Made by a program: the position numbers and the translations under genes
In this document: positions 45,065 to 58,586 of the stretch, in pieces
How the letters are laid out: each line of letters begins with the position of its first letter
Position numbering within the stretch: the stretch's first letter is position 1
From: Lateolabrax maculatus
Taxonomy: Eukaryota > Chordata > Actinopteri > Acropomatiformes > Lateolabracidae
Length of the DNA: 64,000 nt
Assembly (NCBI GenBank): GCA_031216445.1
Contig: CM062205.1
Coordinates: 21,097,501-21,161,500, forward strand
Direction of reading: 5' to 3'
The notes under the pieces: model-generated
Told to the model about the DNA's origin: nothing
The model's input: the letters and a program-made list of their open reading frames with translations, nothing else
The model's database searches: none

Positions 45065-47380
45065 CTTTTAAATGTTTTTGTTCACCTTTTCAAAGGGTTT
45101 TTGCTCTTTGTGTCCGAGCTTCGTCTCCTTGCTCCTGTGTTGCTGAGTGCCTGCTCTTGTTGCCCTGTCTAGAGCGATTATTGAAGTCTAATCCTCAATT
45201 CCTTACGTCTCACATGGAGCAGATATCCCTCCCTGCACAGTAATCCCCTTAGCAGAGCTATCCTGGGAAACCTGTAACGCACACAGGTGTGACACACAGC
45301 CACGACGTCTCATGTGTAAGTCCACTCCATACAGAGGATGACAGTGATTGGCAGATTACCTCAGTTCACTCTTTGGACTCATCCACTTGTCAGAGAACAA
45401 GCTTAAAGGCCTACAAAGGAATGTGATGTCTAGTTTAACATCTGCAAGAAGAGAAACAAAACAAAACAAAAACAGTTTCTCATTTCTTTCAATAGGGATT
45501 ATTTATTATTGAAAAAGAAAGAGGGTTAATCTTCTCTGGGAAAACAGCCCAAACAGCTTCATGTGGCCGGTGTAACCTAATCTGAACACAACAGGTGTCT
45601 GGAAGGGATGCAAGGGAAGCCTTATGGAATTAACTCTGTAGTTGTTCACCAGCTGAGCTACAGATTCACATGGCAGACTGAGGCCTCGCTGAGGGCTTGT
45701 TAGGTAAGTCACAGTATGGGGCTAAACATTCTGGGTAAACTGCCATACTGTGCCACTGTTTCGGCCGGCGAGGCCAAACGGTCCCCATGGTGACAGCTAA
45801 TGCGTCCAGGGCTCCAGGCCACGTGCCAACTGCGACCCGTCAGCCAGTTGGCACCGGGGGACGGCGAGCGCGGGATGCCAGGGTATCAGCACGCCGAGGA
45901 ATTTCCACAATGTTCCCACCGTCTGCGTCGATTCCCGGGAGCGTTTGCTCACTGGAAAACAGTTGATGCAGCAGAAACGACAGTATTTTGTAACCGCGCT
46001 GAAGTAAAAAAGCAGCTCCCGGGTGTTAGTACCCGACCTTTGACCTCTGTGTGGAGGAGGCCAAAGGAAAAGAGAGATCTCACATCATTCCGCTTTGTGC
46101 GTTGTTTATCAACTCTGCAGTGGTGGAATGTAAATACGCATCAACTCCAAAAGCTCTGGATCCTACAATTCCCACAATACCACTCAAAAACATCTCTTCG
46201 TTAGACAAGACCAAGTTTGTAACGTGGACCTTCTGTTATACATCTGTAGTCTCTAAAACCAAGCTGAGATAACACGGATGACCTCACTATGGCATCATCA
46301 GGGTTACATGCTCCTTGTGATGAGTAAATTGACTTTGACATGTAAAATTGGTGGAGTAGCCCTTTAAATTTGCTGTAAAATTCCTTTGTGTTGATGTATT
46401 TTTGAGTTTTCAATGCTGACTTCCAGTAGCCTTGTACCAAATGTAACGGGCCTCTGTGTGAATGGGGGGTTAACTGTGCTCTCCTCGTACTGGACACACC
46501 CATGTTCTGATTAACTCTGGTTAAAAAGAGCACAAACACCAGTACAGTCACCACTTGGCATAAAAAAGACGCTGTCAAAAATAAAGCTAAACTATGATTT
46601 CACAGATTACCACTTTAAGTGCTATATTGTGTACCACAAAATTTAAATGAAAGACTTGAGAATCTGTGTGTCAGACTCAATAAACAAACCAAAAAACTGT
46701 CTTTTAAGTTTCATTATTTATTAAAAAAACAAAATCTGAATTGATTAACCTTGCATAACACACATATGCATGTGAAGGACAGAAAAAAAGCCAGTCACCC
46801 AACATTTTCCCTAAAAACAAAAAAAAAAGCCAATATTACTTGTTCCCTCTTGGTTTATTTGCTGCAAGCATGAAACTCGAGTGCAACAACAAAAGAGCAA
46901 TCAGTGCAGCTCGTCCTCCTCTATCAGTGTGCGTTATCTCATTTATGAGAAGCCAGAGATTGGGTTCATACACATCTCAATATTTCATACAAGACCATTA
47001 TTATTCTATTTCTTTGCCTTAATCTTTTTGGTTTGTTTAACTTCATTAAAATAGCCAGTTAAGCAAATAATGCTTGATAAGTGGAAATTACGTTTTCCAA
47101 AAATGTTCACAAATTCAAGTATCAGATTAAACTACGTGTATAACTCCCTCATTCATCAGGATGTGTTTTGTCTTCACTACACACACATTATTTCTGTCAA
47201 AAGTGGTTTTCCTGCTTTTCCAGATTTTCCTGATCTGTGTAGGAACCCGTTAACATTTACCCCCATGTTTCAAAAAGTACAAAGTTTCTCTTCTGCATAT
47301 CTTGAAAAAACACATGGGTAGTTGAAATAATTGTACTGTTTGATGTAGCATAGTTCCAGACAGCACCAGGCGAGTGTCAT

Positions 47381-47740
47381 GAGGGCAGCTATAGCCTAAA
47401 GGTTCAGAGTTTGTGACCAGATGATCACAGGTTACAATCCCTGGACAGGTTGAAGATTAAAAAAACTAAAATAAAAAATAAAAATTAATCTCAGTCAGGG
47501 AAGAGAATGAAAAGCACATTTCTGTCCCACAATAACAACAACTACTACTACTGAAATGCCCTTGAGCAAGGCACTGAACCTCCGACTGCTCCAGCAGAAC
47601 TGCTCAGTGGCTGACAGTACATGACTGACATGGCAGGCAAGTCTCAGGTGTGAGTGTGTCAGTGTGTGAGAACTTTCCTCCCTTTGCAGGCTATGAATTC
47701 AAATGTGATTTAAGGTAAAAAATTAAGGGCAGAAAACATG
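47381..47740. repeat. tRNA-derived SINE-like element
   Basis: GGCAGCTATAGCCTAAAGG followed by CAGGTTACAATCCC resembles the pol III A and B boxes of a tRNA-type head. The body carries CTTGAGCAAGGCACTGAACC, which I recall as common in fish SINEs. The right border is approximate. Confidence 0.5.
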
Positions 47741-48159
47741 GTGAAATCTCTGATGAGTCAGTGTCACGATTTTACTCATATTTTAATTCTAGAGACAATA
47801 AATTCTGCCACTTTTTCCCCCGTGAGAAAGATTCACGTGTTCAACACATCCTGTTCAGTGTAAATCTTTCGAGGTGTCAATCGCTCCGGATTCGGAGCTT
47901 TGGTTTTTTCGTGTGTATAAAGTGGGAGAAAAAAACACGTCTTAACCATTCTTAACAGCGGTGAGGAAAGCACGTCTGGTGACTGACAGCTCATACACGA
48001 TCAAACTACACATTTACCAATCTATTATCAATATCATCACAGACTATCCATTCGTTTGATGAAGGCTTTTTAAACTTGGGTTTAGTTTGAGGGGCGGTGG
48101 TGGCTCACGAGTCGTAAAAATGAAGATGTTTGATCAAAGTCTTTGAAGGGAGATTTAAG

Positions 48160-48360
48160 GAAAGAAGGTCTCCCTTTGCTCGACAGCTACCGCCAAGGTG
48201 TCCCTGAGCAAGGCACCTACTGTAAAGCCCCAGTTGTAGAAGACTGTGGTTGTGCTGGGCAGCTCCCAGGTATGAAAGTGTGTGGATGTGAAGCAGGGCG
48301 CCGCTGGGAAGGAGCAGATGAGCTCTTGTAAAGCATCCCTGGATAAATAAAGGTAAAATA
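48160..48360. repeat. SINE-like repeat, body only
   Basis: It contains CCCTGAGCAAGGCACCTACTG, shared in part with the element at 47381-47740, and ends GGATAAATAAAGG. No clear tRNA head is left. It lies in the psen1 3' flank. Confidence 0.45.
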
Positions 48361-48693
48361 TTCCCACTAACTTCTCTTAGTTTGGATTGAGCCTGAGAGC
48401 GGTGATCGACAATTTGAAGATGAGGTCCAAAGTCGAGTGAGAAATGTCAGTTCCTGGTTTAAAACAGAAATATAATATTTAAGAACAGCCGTCGTGGGGA
48501 ATACCCTCCCCTTGGCGCCGGAAAGAAACGCAGAACAAAAACAACTTGTGTCCCGTCATCATGAGTTCTTAGGAGGGGATGTGGGGGCGGGAGGGGCCCC
48601 CGCATCTCTCTTTGTTTCCCGGCTGTGAAGGGACCGCTCTCATGTTGTTGGCCGGAGGGCTATGTGGGTGAGGGTTATCAGGGCAGCGTCCTG

Positions 48694-51600
48694 CTAAATG
48701 TAGAACTGGTGTAGCGCCAACTTGTCCATGAAGGGCTGTACCAAGTTGTCTGTGGCGAAGTAGAAGACCAGGCCGAAAAAAATGGAGATGGGCAGAGCGG
48801 GGAGCGCTTTCTTGAAGATGGCGAGGAGGAGCAGGGTTAGACACAGGCCCTGCGGGGGTAGAAAGAGACAAAATAAAACACAGAGGAAATAGAACACTGA
48901 AAGATTGTGTACCAAACAAAATCAGCTCTGAAGGAAAAAACACTGCCTGTTATACAATCAAGTGGTTTATGGTACATAAAGAGGGGTTGGATGGGGTGCT
49001 GAGAGACAGAGATGGGGTTGCGGTGGCTCGAGCTTGACACCAAAATAAGCAGCTGTGGTCACTCACAATGAGGATGGCTACGAAGCAGGCGAGCGTGGTG
49101 TTCCAGTCGCCGCTGGCTGTGGCCGAGGCCTTTCCCACCAGCATGCTGTAGAAGATGAAGTCTCCGAGCCCAAGCTTGACGCCCCCTGAAAACACAGGAG
49201 GACACCACATTCAGGGTGGAGTCAATTCAAACACAAGATTCGCTTCAGCCCCACGCCCTCCAACCCCCATAGAAATCTCTTCTCAACTGTAATTACTGTA
49301 CAAACAAGAGCTCCGACCCCATATTTACCGAAGCTTTAAGTTAGAAAGAGCACAGGCCCCCGAATAGTACGCACATGAAACCTAGCAATTGCCATGAATA
49401 ATCGCTTCCTAATCTGCTCTGACTAAAAACAGTCTGCAGCCAAACATGTAGTCACATTCACATACGCACTAATTTCACAGAAAAGGGAGCACATAAAAAC
49501 ATTTTGGGAATGTTTTTATGTGCTCGGAGAAGAAGGAACTGAAAGATGATGATTACACAGTGAGGGGAGGCCGTCAGAGAATCTGGGAATTCATGGGTTT
49601 GAATTACAGAGCTCGGCTTCATATTAGGGCTGGGAGGTAAACCTAAAATGATGATAATTTAGTATATAATGCAGTTTCCCCCCAATACACGATACTGATA
49701 ACAACACAAGATTTTTAGTGTATAAAGAGACACATGAAAGGACAGACAGACTGTTGTATAGGAAAGAAACAGATTAGCCTCCATATATAATGGACACTTT
49801 GTAGTGTTGAAATTAAGTTTTCATTATCCATCGTTCGATCAAATTGTTTGTAAGAGACATAATGTCTTTTAAAGAGCTGCTATCAATAAATGTTATGTAG
49901 CTAAACAGAAGGCCGAATAAATTGATCACAGAGATAAATCGTTCAAAGAGATTTGATGCCTCTGCATCTGTCATAACTTGAAACCTGAGGCATATTAAAG
50001 CAGTATGGTTTATAATGGACAAGCATGCACAGGCCAGGAGAGGCACAGAAGCTTCACTGACAATAAATCAGATAATTTACTAAAACACAGCTGAAAAATA
50101 GAATTGCAGCTATCAATGTTCAAATTGTTCAAATGTTAAATATTTGGCTCGCAGCACTTACTCTCCTCATCGTCGTCATCAACAACAGGAGGACGGTCGG
50201 AGGGCATCTCCTGGATCTCTCGCCTGGTCTGGTCTGTGGACTGGAGCGGCCCCAGCTGGTGCACCTGCTGGTTGACCCAGTTGGGGGTGAAGCCTCCGTC
50301 GTCCTGAGACAGACCGGAGGGAGCCGGGGACGCCACAGCTGCAGACAAGTGATACCAGTCAGACTAAACAGGAAGCGCACTGTTTGAAATGTAACCACCC
50401 AGAACCAGATTAAACCTCGCTCAATCACTCTGACAGCCACTCACCTTCTTGAGCCTCTTGTTGAGGTGATGCTGCGTCCGTCGAGTTCCTTTTCGGCCTG
50501 TCAGTGTCGGCCATGTTGACGAGCCACACCATTGTAGCTGGGGAAGAGAGTGAAAATGTTAAGGTTTCAAGATTTGTGTTGTGATTATAAAAAAAGATAA
50601 ATTTTCAACAACAAAAAAAGCGTGCTTACTTAAACTGCCACTTCAACTTCTTCTAGTGCTTCTGTTTCAACGCCAAGTTAACTTATTACTTAAAGGTTTA
50701 ACTTGACACTTTTGAAACAGCTTAAATGTCCCTTTTAAAGATTTTGATGATTATCAACTCAAATTCAACTTAGACCTAAAGTTGAATTACTAAAATTAGC
50801 TTCTGTTCTAACTGCCACTTTGACAGTGAAGTGAAAGTGCTGAAAAAAAAATTACATTTTAGTTGATTTAGCAAGCACTGAAATGAGCCAAAGTGTCATT
50901 ACAAGTGACTGTGCTGAAAGTTATTGAAGTCACTTGAAGTGAATATGTTAAAAGGAGATAAGTGAAGGAACAGAAAGCAGTTGGTTTCTGAAAGAATTTC
51001 AGGCATCAGTTGATTACTAACAGGAGACTTGTAAGCACTTTGTAGCACTGAAGAAGTTGAAGTAGCAGTTTAATGGAAAGTACTGAATGTATAAGTGACA
51101 ATGAAAGTGGAAGTGCTGACAGGAGTTGAAACTGTATTTTATTTAAGGTGATGATAGGGGTTTAACAGTCATTGGAAGTGAAAATGCTGGAAATAGATGA
51201 AGAGTCAGTTAAACAGAGCACAGAAAGCGATATATGAAAGGAGCTGAGGAGCTGAATCCCTTAAAAGTAAGTGTAGGTACATTTCAGCACTGAAAGAAGT
51301 TGAAGTGGCAGTTTAACACTCCGCTCCATATACTGGAACATTTAACTTTATTTTATTTTATTCTATTGTATTGTATTTTATTGTTGTATTGTATTTTATT
51401 GTATTCAAATATACCGGCTGCTATGACGACTAAATTTCCCTTCGGGGATGAATAAAGTAATCTATCTATCTAACGAGAAAGCGATTTAGCTTCTGTATGT
51501 TTTCGTGATAATGGTTGTAAAATGACAAGTGTTTAACTGCTCCACCGTTAATACATGTACGTCTATAATCAGTGTCTGTCTTACATGAATAGATGAGAGC

Positions 51601-54600
51601 TGGAAAGATGGGTTCGTTCCTCTCCTGAGCCGTTTCCACCAGGATCCTCAGAGGCCCTTTGGGACAGAGCACCGCTAACAGATCTGATGAAAGAGGACAG
51701 ACGAGTCACGTTAGTCACCAAACAGACGGCTGTGAGAGACCAAACAGCACCTGACATGACATCTGTGATAACAGGCAGGGACTTAAGTGAAGTCCCAAAC
51801 GCTCTCTTTCTTCTCTAAAGGGGTTCTACGTACAATGAAATAAGTGCTTAATCACTTAATCGCTTAAACTCAATCTACACTGTGATCTATTTCCACTAGA
51901 TTTCCACTAGAAACACAGCATCTGAACCTCTGCAAACTTACTGTTCATTATTTTTTGGCAAGTATATGAATTATTTACTACTCCTGCTTCTGTGACTAAT
52001 TTATCGAAACACCTTTCTTGTGTTTCTAGAGAAAAATCAAAAACCTATAATTATCTACAATCATTTTTGGTCCCCGGTATTTTGCTAATCTGAGCAACCA
52101 CCTCTGCCCCCTGCCTATCACCAAGAAAGCAGCTTGTAGGAAATCAACCATTATTTTTGCTGGCATAGCTCTTCCAGACTTCCTTTTCTCATAGATTTGT
52201 CTTTCAACCCACATTTCCTTAAAGCACTTGTGTAAAGGTTTCAGGTCTTGAGACACATCCTTCCTCTAAGCACACCTATGATGACATGTATCAACACTCA
52301 TTTCATACAGTTGGAAAGAAAAAAAATCCTCACAATAAATTAGAATAAAGGGTTATGATAAAGGTTTTATGCCGTTGTTTTACATGTTAATAAGTTTGAC
52401 TGTAGTTCCAAATTCTTTCCTTTTTATGATTCTATAAAATGTTGAAATGCGATTTTTTTTATTAGCCCCTTTTCCTGTAACAAAGAAAGGTTCTGTGCAT
52501 CAAATCTGTTAGATTACATGTTTTTAATTTAATTTTCCCTTTTTCTGAAGCACTAATAAAAAACAGATGACTGAACGTTGCACTAAATAACGTCTTCAAA
52601 GGTTGGGTAAAGACTTCATCTTTTTTCCTCTGAGAGGTCAGAGGAAGGGATAGAAAGATTTACCATAGACCGATATGACGGCTAATATGAGCCAGGCGGT
52701 CCACTCTGGCAGGTACTTGATGAAAACCAGGGCCATGAGGGCGCTGATCATGATGAGGTAGGCCTGCTGGAGCCGGAGCGGCCCTTTCCAGTGAATACAC
52801 ATCATGCCCACCACTCCGAAGTTCCAAACTATTATCGCCAGGGTGAAGTAGTCCATGGCCACATTGTAAGTCTTGAAAACCTCTCTGTTGGACAGAGCAG
52901 ACACATGACAAAAATACCTGGTAAGACTCCATCCACCATCATAAACTGTTTATGAAAACGTGTAGGAACATTGTAAAGTGAGATACAATGTTGAGGGGGG
53001 TGGCTTACTTGAGGTAGATGTAGGAGAAGAAGAACAGCAGGAGGAGGGAGGAGAGGAAGAGCCAGCCTTGGATCACCTGTGGAGGCAGAGATCAGAGTCA
53101 TGGGATTTAAAGTGCAACACTGTTTCAACAAATCAGTACTTGCAAATACTTGTTACTAGTGTTTGTTTTAAAATACCTGGACAACCAGGTTGGGTGGGGT
53201 TACAACAGAGGGCAACGCAATGAGCACCAGAGAGTTTGGACAAAGGGAAAATCCATTGTCGTGAAGTGCTCAGCCCCACCTGTCTGGTGCTTCGGCTGTC
53301 TGGTTTAAACAAGAGTTGAACGAGTTTGGGGTTTAAATCGTTAAAATATTCAGAGCCAAGCCTACATTATTTAAAGCCCCTACAGGTGTTTTTTTTTTTC
53401 ACTTAACCTACTCTCAGGACACCTGTCTGGGCAGAGCAATACACACCTCATAACATTAGCGATGGCTCTGTTACAACAAAGTGTCCCAGTGAGCCATGAG
53501 AGAGTGCCAGAACAGGAGAGAACAGGGGAACTGGCACACCTAAATGGAATGAAGCCCTTTTAAAGTAGTTACCTCTGTTCTGCAAGTTGAAACATCTATT
53601 AGCACATGGAGTCCACCATAACTCCACCCAAGAGGTCTAATGATTTAGAGGAAAACACCCTGACTGCGTTTGAAATCACTCCCTGTGTACTAGACTGTGC
53701 ATTACTAGAACACTAGAATAATGTCTGCTGTGAAAAAGCTATTTGAACCTAGTTTAGACGAATGTATTTGTCTCCGGTCTGCAGTGAATGGGGGCACAGC
53801 ATGTGTGATGTTACAAGCTGTAGCGTGTACCTTGTAGCAGCGGTACTTGTATAACAGCACCAGCACCAGAGTCATGACGATGATCACAGTGATCATGATG
53901 GTGGCGTTCAGGATGGAGTGGAGGGCTCGCTGTGCTACTGTGTCCGTGTCTTCAGGGAACGGTGTGTAGATCCTTGGGGGGGGGGGGGGACAGTTTGAGG
54001 ACAAATCTCAGTTAAACAGCATACAATAAAATATATAACACAATAAAGAAAATAGTTATCCATCTAGCTCACAGTATTGTATTTCGATACACAATAGGAT
54101 TTTTAAAATATCGTCTGTGTGCACTGGCTTTAACTGTGGTTCTTATTATAGCTGGTTGCCCTCGATGTTGGTGAGCTAAGCTTCCAGCTATTTCAGGGGG
54201 GTTCAATTGCTCTAGATAAGAGCTAAAGATATATGACGTTATATGTTTATGTGGCCTGAGCCAGATTCAGACTTTACCTTAATGATCTTATGCACTTACA
54301 ATACTGTCTTGGTATTCCAACTATGAAGGTATGATGTATATTGCATTAACTCCACCTAGTGGCACTGCGGCCTTGTTGCATTTTATTCAAACACCAGTTC
54401 TAATGAGCTTCATCTGACTTATCTTTATTTCCCTGTTTACCACAATCTGACCGATAAGAGTTATAACACTCACAATCTCTGCCCGTCATTCCGGGTGTAG
54501 AAGCTGACGGACTTTATGGTTGCCACGACTACCACCATGCAGAGGGTCACGGGAACAAACAGCATGATGACGTGCTTGGCTCCGTATTTCAAGGTCAACT

Positions 54601-56780
54601 CTTCATCCTCGTCCTCCTCGGCCTCCACCACACGCGGTGGCTGAGCGGCGGGGGGCTGTCCGTTCTGCTCCGGCCCGCTGCCATTGCCGCTTCCACCTCC
54701 GCCGTCACCTCCTCCTCCAGCTCCTCCGCCTCCTCCTCTGGAACGTGCTCTGGTCACCGCGGCCTCCTGTGGCTGCTGGGTGGGTTTAGGGGCCACACTG
54801 GTCTCCTGTTGGTCCTTCAGGTATGGGAGAAGAATCGTGTTATTTAATAAGTGTACTGTACAGTGAGTATGGACAGTTTAAATAGCATATTTCTATAATA
54901 ACAATGACACAAACACAACTTATATGTGTATACAGACATTACCATGCAGATAGCAGACTGAACACAGCAAAAACAACTCAGGGATTTCTCAGAATCAACA
55001 AGACCGCGCCCGTTGATCAAATATTCCATCTAGGTGTGGTCAAATACAGTCACATCAAATGATAAACTGTGAAACATTCTGGGATATCCTGATGGAAGAT
55101 ACAGTGTACAAAGTAACTGTGACAATTCTGGTTCAATCTTTGTCACTCATCACCCCCTCTGTCTCCCAGTGTTTCCTGTCACTCCCTGCTGTGAACTATC
55201 TAATAAAAAGGAAATAAGATGCTTTAATTTGATAGTCCGTAACATGGAGATGACAAGAAACGACTGGTGAGAGATGGCATGCAACAAAGGTCCCCAGCTA
55301 GGGGCCAATTTCACCAAATCTGCAAGCTGTGATTTGCAACACAGGATCATTTCTCGTTTTCTTCTAAGTTTCACTGCTTAAAACAAAAGCCATACTTCCG
55401 ATTTATGCATGAGCACGGAAGAGCCTTGCAGGACTTGTTAATTTTGCAAGCAACATTCAACTGTGAAATGTGACGCTGCTACGATTTGCAATCTGCATGG
55501 AAGCAGTACAGGCCCCAGACTCAAAATATGGATGATGTGGTTCATGGTTGGCTCCTTAAACCCATTTTTCAATCTTGTCCTTAAATTATGTTTTGAGCAT
55601 GAGAAAACAGAAATTAAAGGAAAAAAAAGTATGCTTCTTCTTCTATCTCTCTGCAGTTCTGGATCAACACATATTTCAACAAGATGAAATGTTGTTTGTT
55701 TTTATTGGCAAAAATACCGACAAATTGGACAAACAGCAAACCGCTATCAGGTCACACATGTTTGCATTTCAGCGCTTAACTGGCACAATTACACTCACTA
55801 GACCAGTTCCTCCAAGGATAACTACCCCGCTAGTTCCCACTCACCCCGAGGATCTGTCCCGTCAGACCAAATAAAAAGGCATATCAAGGAGACTGTGTGA
55901 ACTCAAACTGTCAGGCTGCCAGGCGAGTCAAGACATGCAGCAGCCCAGAAATGAAGCAATCTCATCAGGTACACAGAAATGAAGACAGCAGGCATCTCTA
56001 GAGACTGTTCTGAATAGTGAAAGCTGCCACAGCTCTTAAACAGGCTGCTGTACAAAATGACCTCACTGTGTGTTACTCAGCATTGGGAATACGGCCAATG
56101 TTGGACTCAAGGACACAAGAGGTACGGACTAATTTACAAAAACTGTGTTAAAGAAACAGTAACATAGAGTTTTATTACTGTGTTACTATGTCAAAATGCG
56201 TGTTAAAAACCTTTTTTAGCCATACTGGCCTGACTGAGCTGTCTGACCCCATTAATGATCTTAAATATACCGTTCAAGACAGAAATTAGATGTTTTGTCG
56301 TTCTCTAACACTGAGAAATATTGTGGTTATGTACATGCACAACTGTTATGGGTTAAACAAAACTTTAGTCAAGGCTTAGGGTTGTTAAGTGGACTGTGTC
56401 AGTAAAAGGGGACTTTGACTTTTTGGCTCCGGAGACCACGCCTTTATTTATGGTAAGAGCTTAGTGATTCAAAGTGTAACATCCTTCCTCATCACAACAT
56501 AACCATCATGATCACATTTTATTGTATAAAAAAGGCCAAAACCAAAGTCTGAAAGACTGAAACTCCTCCAGAGTGTTGTGTCATAGACTGACAAAGAAAC
56601 AGATGACTCTTTCATCAGCGACTACTTCACACTGAAACACACACCACAGCTAAAACTGTTAAGTAATCATTACCCAATCCATTAACACGAACAGAGATGC
56701 AGATAAAGTGTTAGAGCAACTGTGACACATTCTTTCATACTGACCATATTGTTTTCAATATCCTCTGCATTGTTCGCCAT
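48694..56780 (-). CDS. psen1: presenilin-1, 10 coding exons, 483 aa
   Basis: Catalytic subunit of gamma-secretase, a multi-pass intramembrane aspartyl protease that cleaves Notch, APP and other type I proteins. Coding exons in transcript order: 56780-56745, 54814-54474, 53972-53831, 53076-53009, 52884-52664, 51683-51585, 50537-50445, 50338-50162, 49185-49067, 48849-48694. The total is 1452 nt with phase kept throughout. Catalytic Asp270 is in VYD|LLAVLCPKGP (codon split across exons 5 and 6) and Asp401 in KLGLGDFIFY; PAL is at 449-451 and the end is ALHQFYI. SFYTR, YLPEWTAWLIL and KASATASGDWNTT favour PSEN1 over PSEN2. The start MANNAEDIENNM has a good ACCATGG context; an earlier ATG stops at once. 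The loop after the first Asp ends GGFTPNWVNQQVHQLGPLQ, as in fish psen1. The N-terminus is odd in having a glycine-rich run (residues about 38-58). The exon 2 acceptor (CCTGAAG) is weak and could be misplaced. Confidence 0.94.
50631..51316. repeat. fold-back repeat with 30-bp inverted ends, psen1 intron
   Basis: The left end TAAACTGCCACTTCAACTTC and the right end GAAGTTGAAGTGGCAGTTTA are near-perfect inverted complements over about 30 bases, some 690 bases apart. A further copy of the end lies near 51048-51085, so the structure is composite. Non-coding; in the intron between psen1 exons 6 and 7. Confidence 0.65.
51405..51472. repeat. LINE-type 3' tail fragment
   Basis: GACTAAATTTCCCTTCGGGG followed by ATGAATAAAGTAATCTATCTATCTAA resembles the 3' end and terminal short repeat of fish non-LTR retrotransposons. 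It is truncated, with no coding part. Confidence 0.5.
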
Positions 56781-57949
56781 GGTTGGCTCGGCAGACACTT
56801 GTCCTCACATGCAAACCAAATTCTTTTGCCCTGATGAAAGAGAAAGGGAGACAATATTCTGTTAGCGGCACAAAACGGGTACAATGAAGGCATATCAGAC
56901 AATGTTGAATCAAATCAAGGGTGTAAACATAGGGGATATTTTAAATTGCACAGATTGTAAAGCCCTGTGAAGGTGTTAAGGTGCTGTGTTAAACTGTCTT
57001 TCACACAGCATCAATCTGTGTTCATCGGTCATGTTAAAGGATGGGTTCCGATTTTTTCCAAATCTGTCTCAATTCCTGGAGATCCAGTGATATTTAAACC
57101 ATATAAGATTTGAGTTACTCCAAAGAAGCATCTTAAATGAATACCAACATACCCATATGCACGTTCACTGCATTAAAGTCTCTGCAATCATTCCTCATGT
57201 CCACATTGGACATAAAGTGTTCCCCTCCCTGTGTAACTGTCCACAATCCACAGCCCTCGTTCTGTGCAAAAATGCATGCTGAAGACCAGCCAAAGCTGAC
57301 ATTATCAGGTTTCAACAGTCTAGTTGGCTGAATGGAGTGGGTTTTTAGTAGGAAATTCCCTCACCAGACTGTGTTTCCTTGCTGGGCTGCAGGGCAGGGA
57401 TAGTAACACAAAGAGGGAATTTTGTAGGAAAAAGACAATGACTTTGGGAGATATCCACTGCTGTAAACTATTAGCTTTGGCTGGACTTTAAAATTTTACC
57501 CAGAACAAAGTGTTGCTGGGAGTCTGGGTCTTGTCTTCAAGCTCATACATTTAAATTACACTAGAAGAGAGAGAGGAAGAGATCCCTTCACTTCATTATG
57601 GCCATATGGCATAATCACTTCAACCAATAACCCTTTAAATTATACATATGGACTTGGTACTTGAAAATATCTGCACCTTAAAAAAAAAGATGCATGCAAC
57701 TATAGTGATAACGTGCAGTGAGTTGGTTAACGTGTTACACCATGAGGAGTCAGTCTGCGGACATTAGGAACTAACATTTCTAACCATTAACTCCAGTGGG
57801 GATGTAACGTTCACGTTACCGATTAAACGCCGGTAAATAATATTTAACCATCATCTGTTTAGCTGCCGAAGCTTAAACACGGCTTCTTCCTAACGTTACT
57901 CGGTTTTTACCGTGAAGCCAATGGGCGGGGACGTTAATAATCTAACTGT

Positions 57950-58586
57950 CTTCATTACTCGTGGAGGTTTTTTTTTTTTTTTTCGTTATCACAAGCGAAC
58001 AGCTAAAACGGCTAGTTAGCCAATAATGTCCTAACGGCGGAGCAGCCGGCGGCCGCGCGGAGTCTCCGCCGCCTCTCCACCCCACAAACCTCCAACCAAA
58101 CACAGGCCCCGGACAGCCGGCTGACAAGAACCGAGCTTACCTACTGTGAAGGATAGTTAATTTCCTTGATTTGGGGTGTCAGGTCGGTTCAAAACCCGGG
58201 CTCTTTGTTGTTCCTGTCTCCTCGCTGAACATCCGGCGGCGGCTGGAAACTACTTCCTGTTCTCGGGCGCTCGGAGGGGCGTTCAGGAACACGACGTTGT
58301 TCGACGTTTGTTTGTAGATTGTGGGTTTTTTTTTTTCGGTGTTTGCTTTATTTAACACTAACGCGGGTTTAATTGAGTCAAACTCGCGCACGTGTAATTT
58401 AGTCGAGTCAGTGTTAGTTTTTAAACCGAGAAAAGACTTAAATTGGTAATAAAAACCAGAACCGTTGGACTCGAAAGCGGCCCAGACGTTGGTCCATTCT
58501 ACTTCCGGTGTCAAAGGTCAACTCGTCCGACAAGAAGCAAGGATCCAAGAAAATCCACCGAAACCGACTGAAAACCCGTTAAAACC
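57950..58586. promoter_or_regulatory. shared CpG-rich psen1/erh divergent promoter
   Basis: A non-coding psen1 exon ends at 58141 on the minus strand (CACAGTAG|GTAAGC), and erh starts at 58587 on the + strand. The interval is CpG-rich and TATA-less, with ETS-type sites (ACTTCCTG near 58253, ACTTCCGG near 58501) and CCGGCGGCGG. This is the usual design of a bidirectional housekeeping promoter. Transcription start sites are not directly visible. Confidence 0.75.

Larger units (their letters stand above)
45065..48693. other. interval upstream of coiled-coil gene, psen1 3' flank
   Basis: It holds the promoter of the coiled-coil gene (not resolved), two SINE-like repeats and the psen1 3' UTR. Candidate AATAAA signals for psen1 on the minus strand occur near 46712 and 46855, which would give a long 3' UTR. 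No other gene is supported. Confidence 0.4.
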
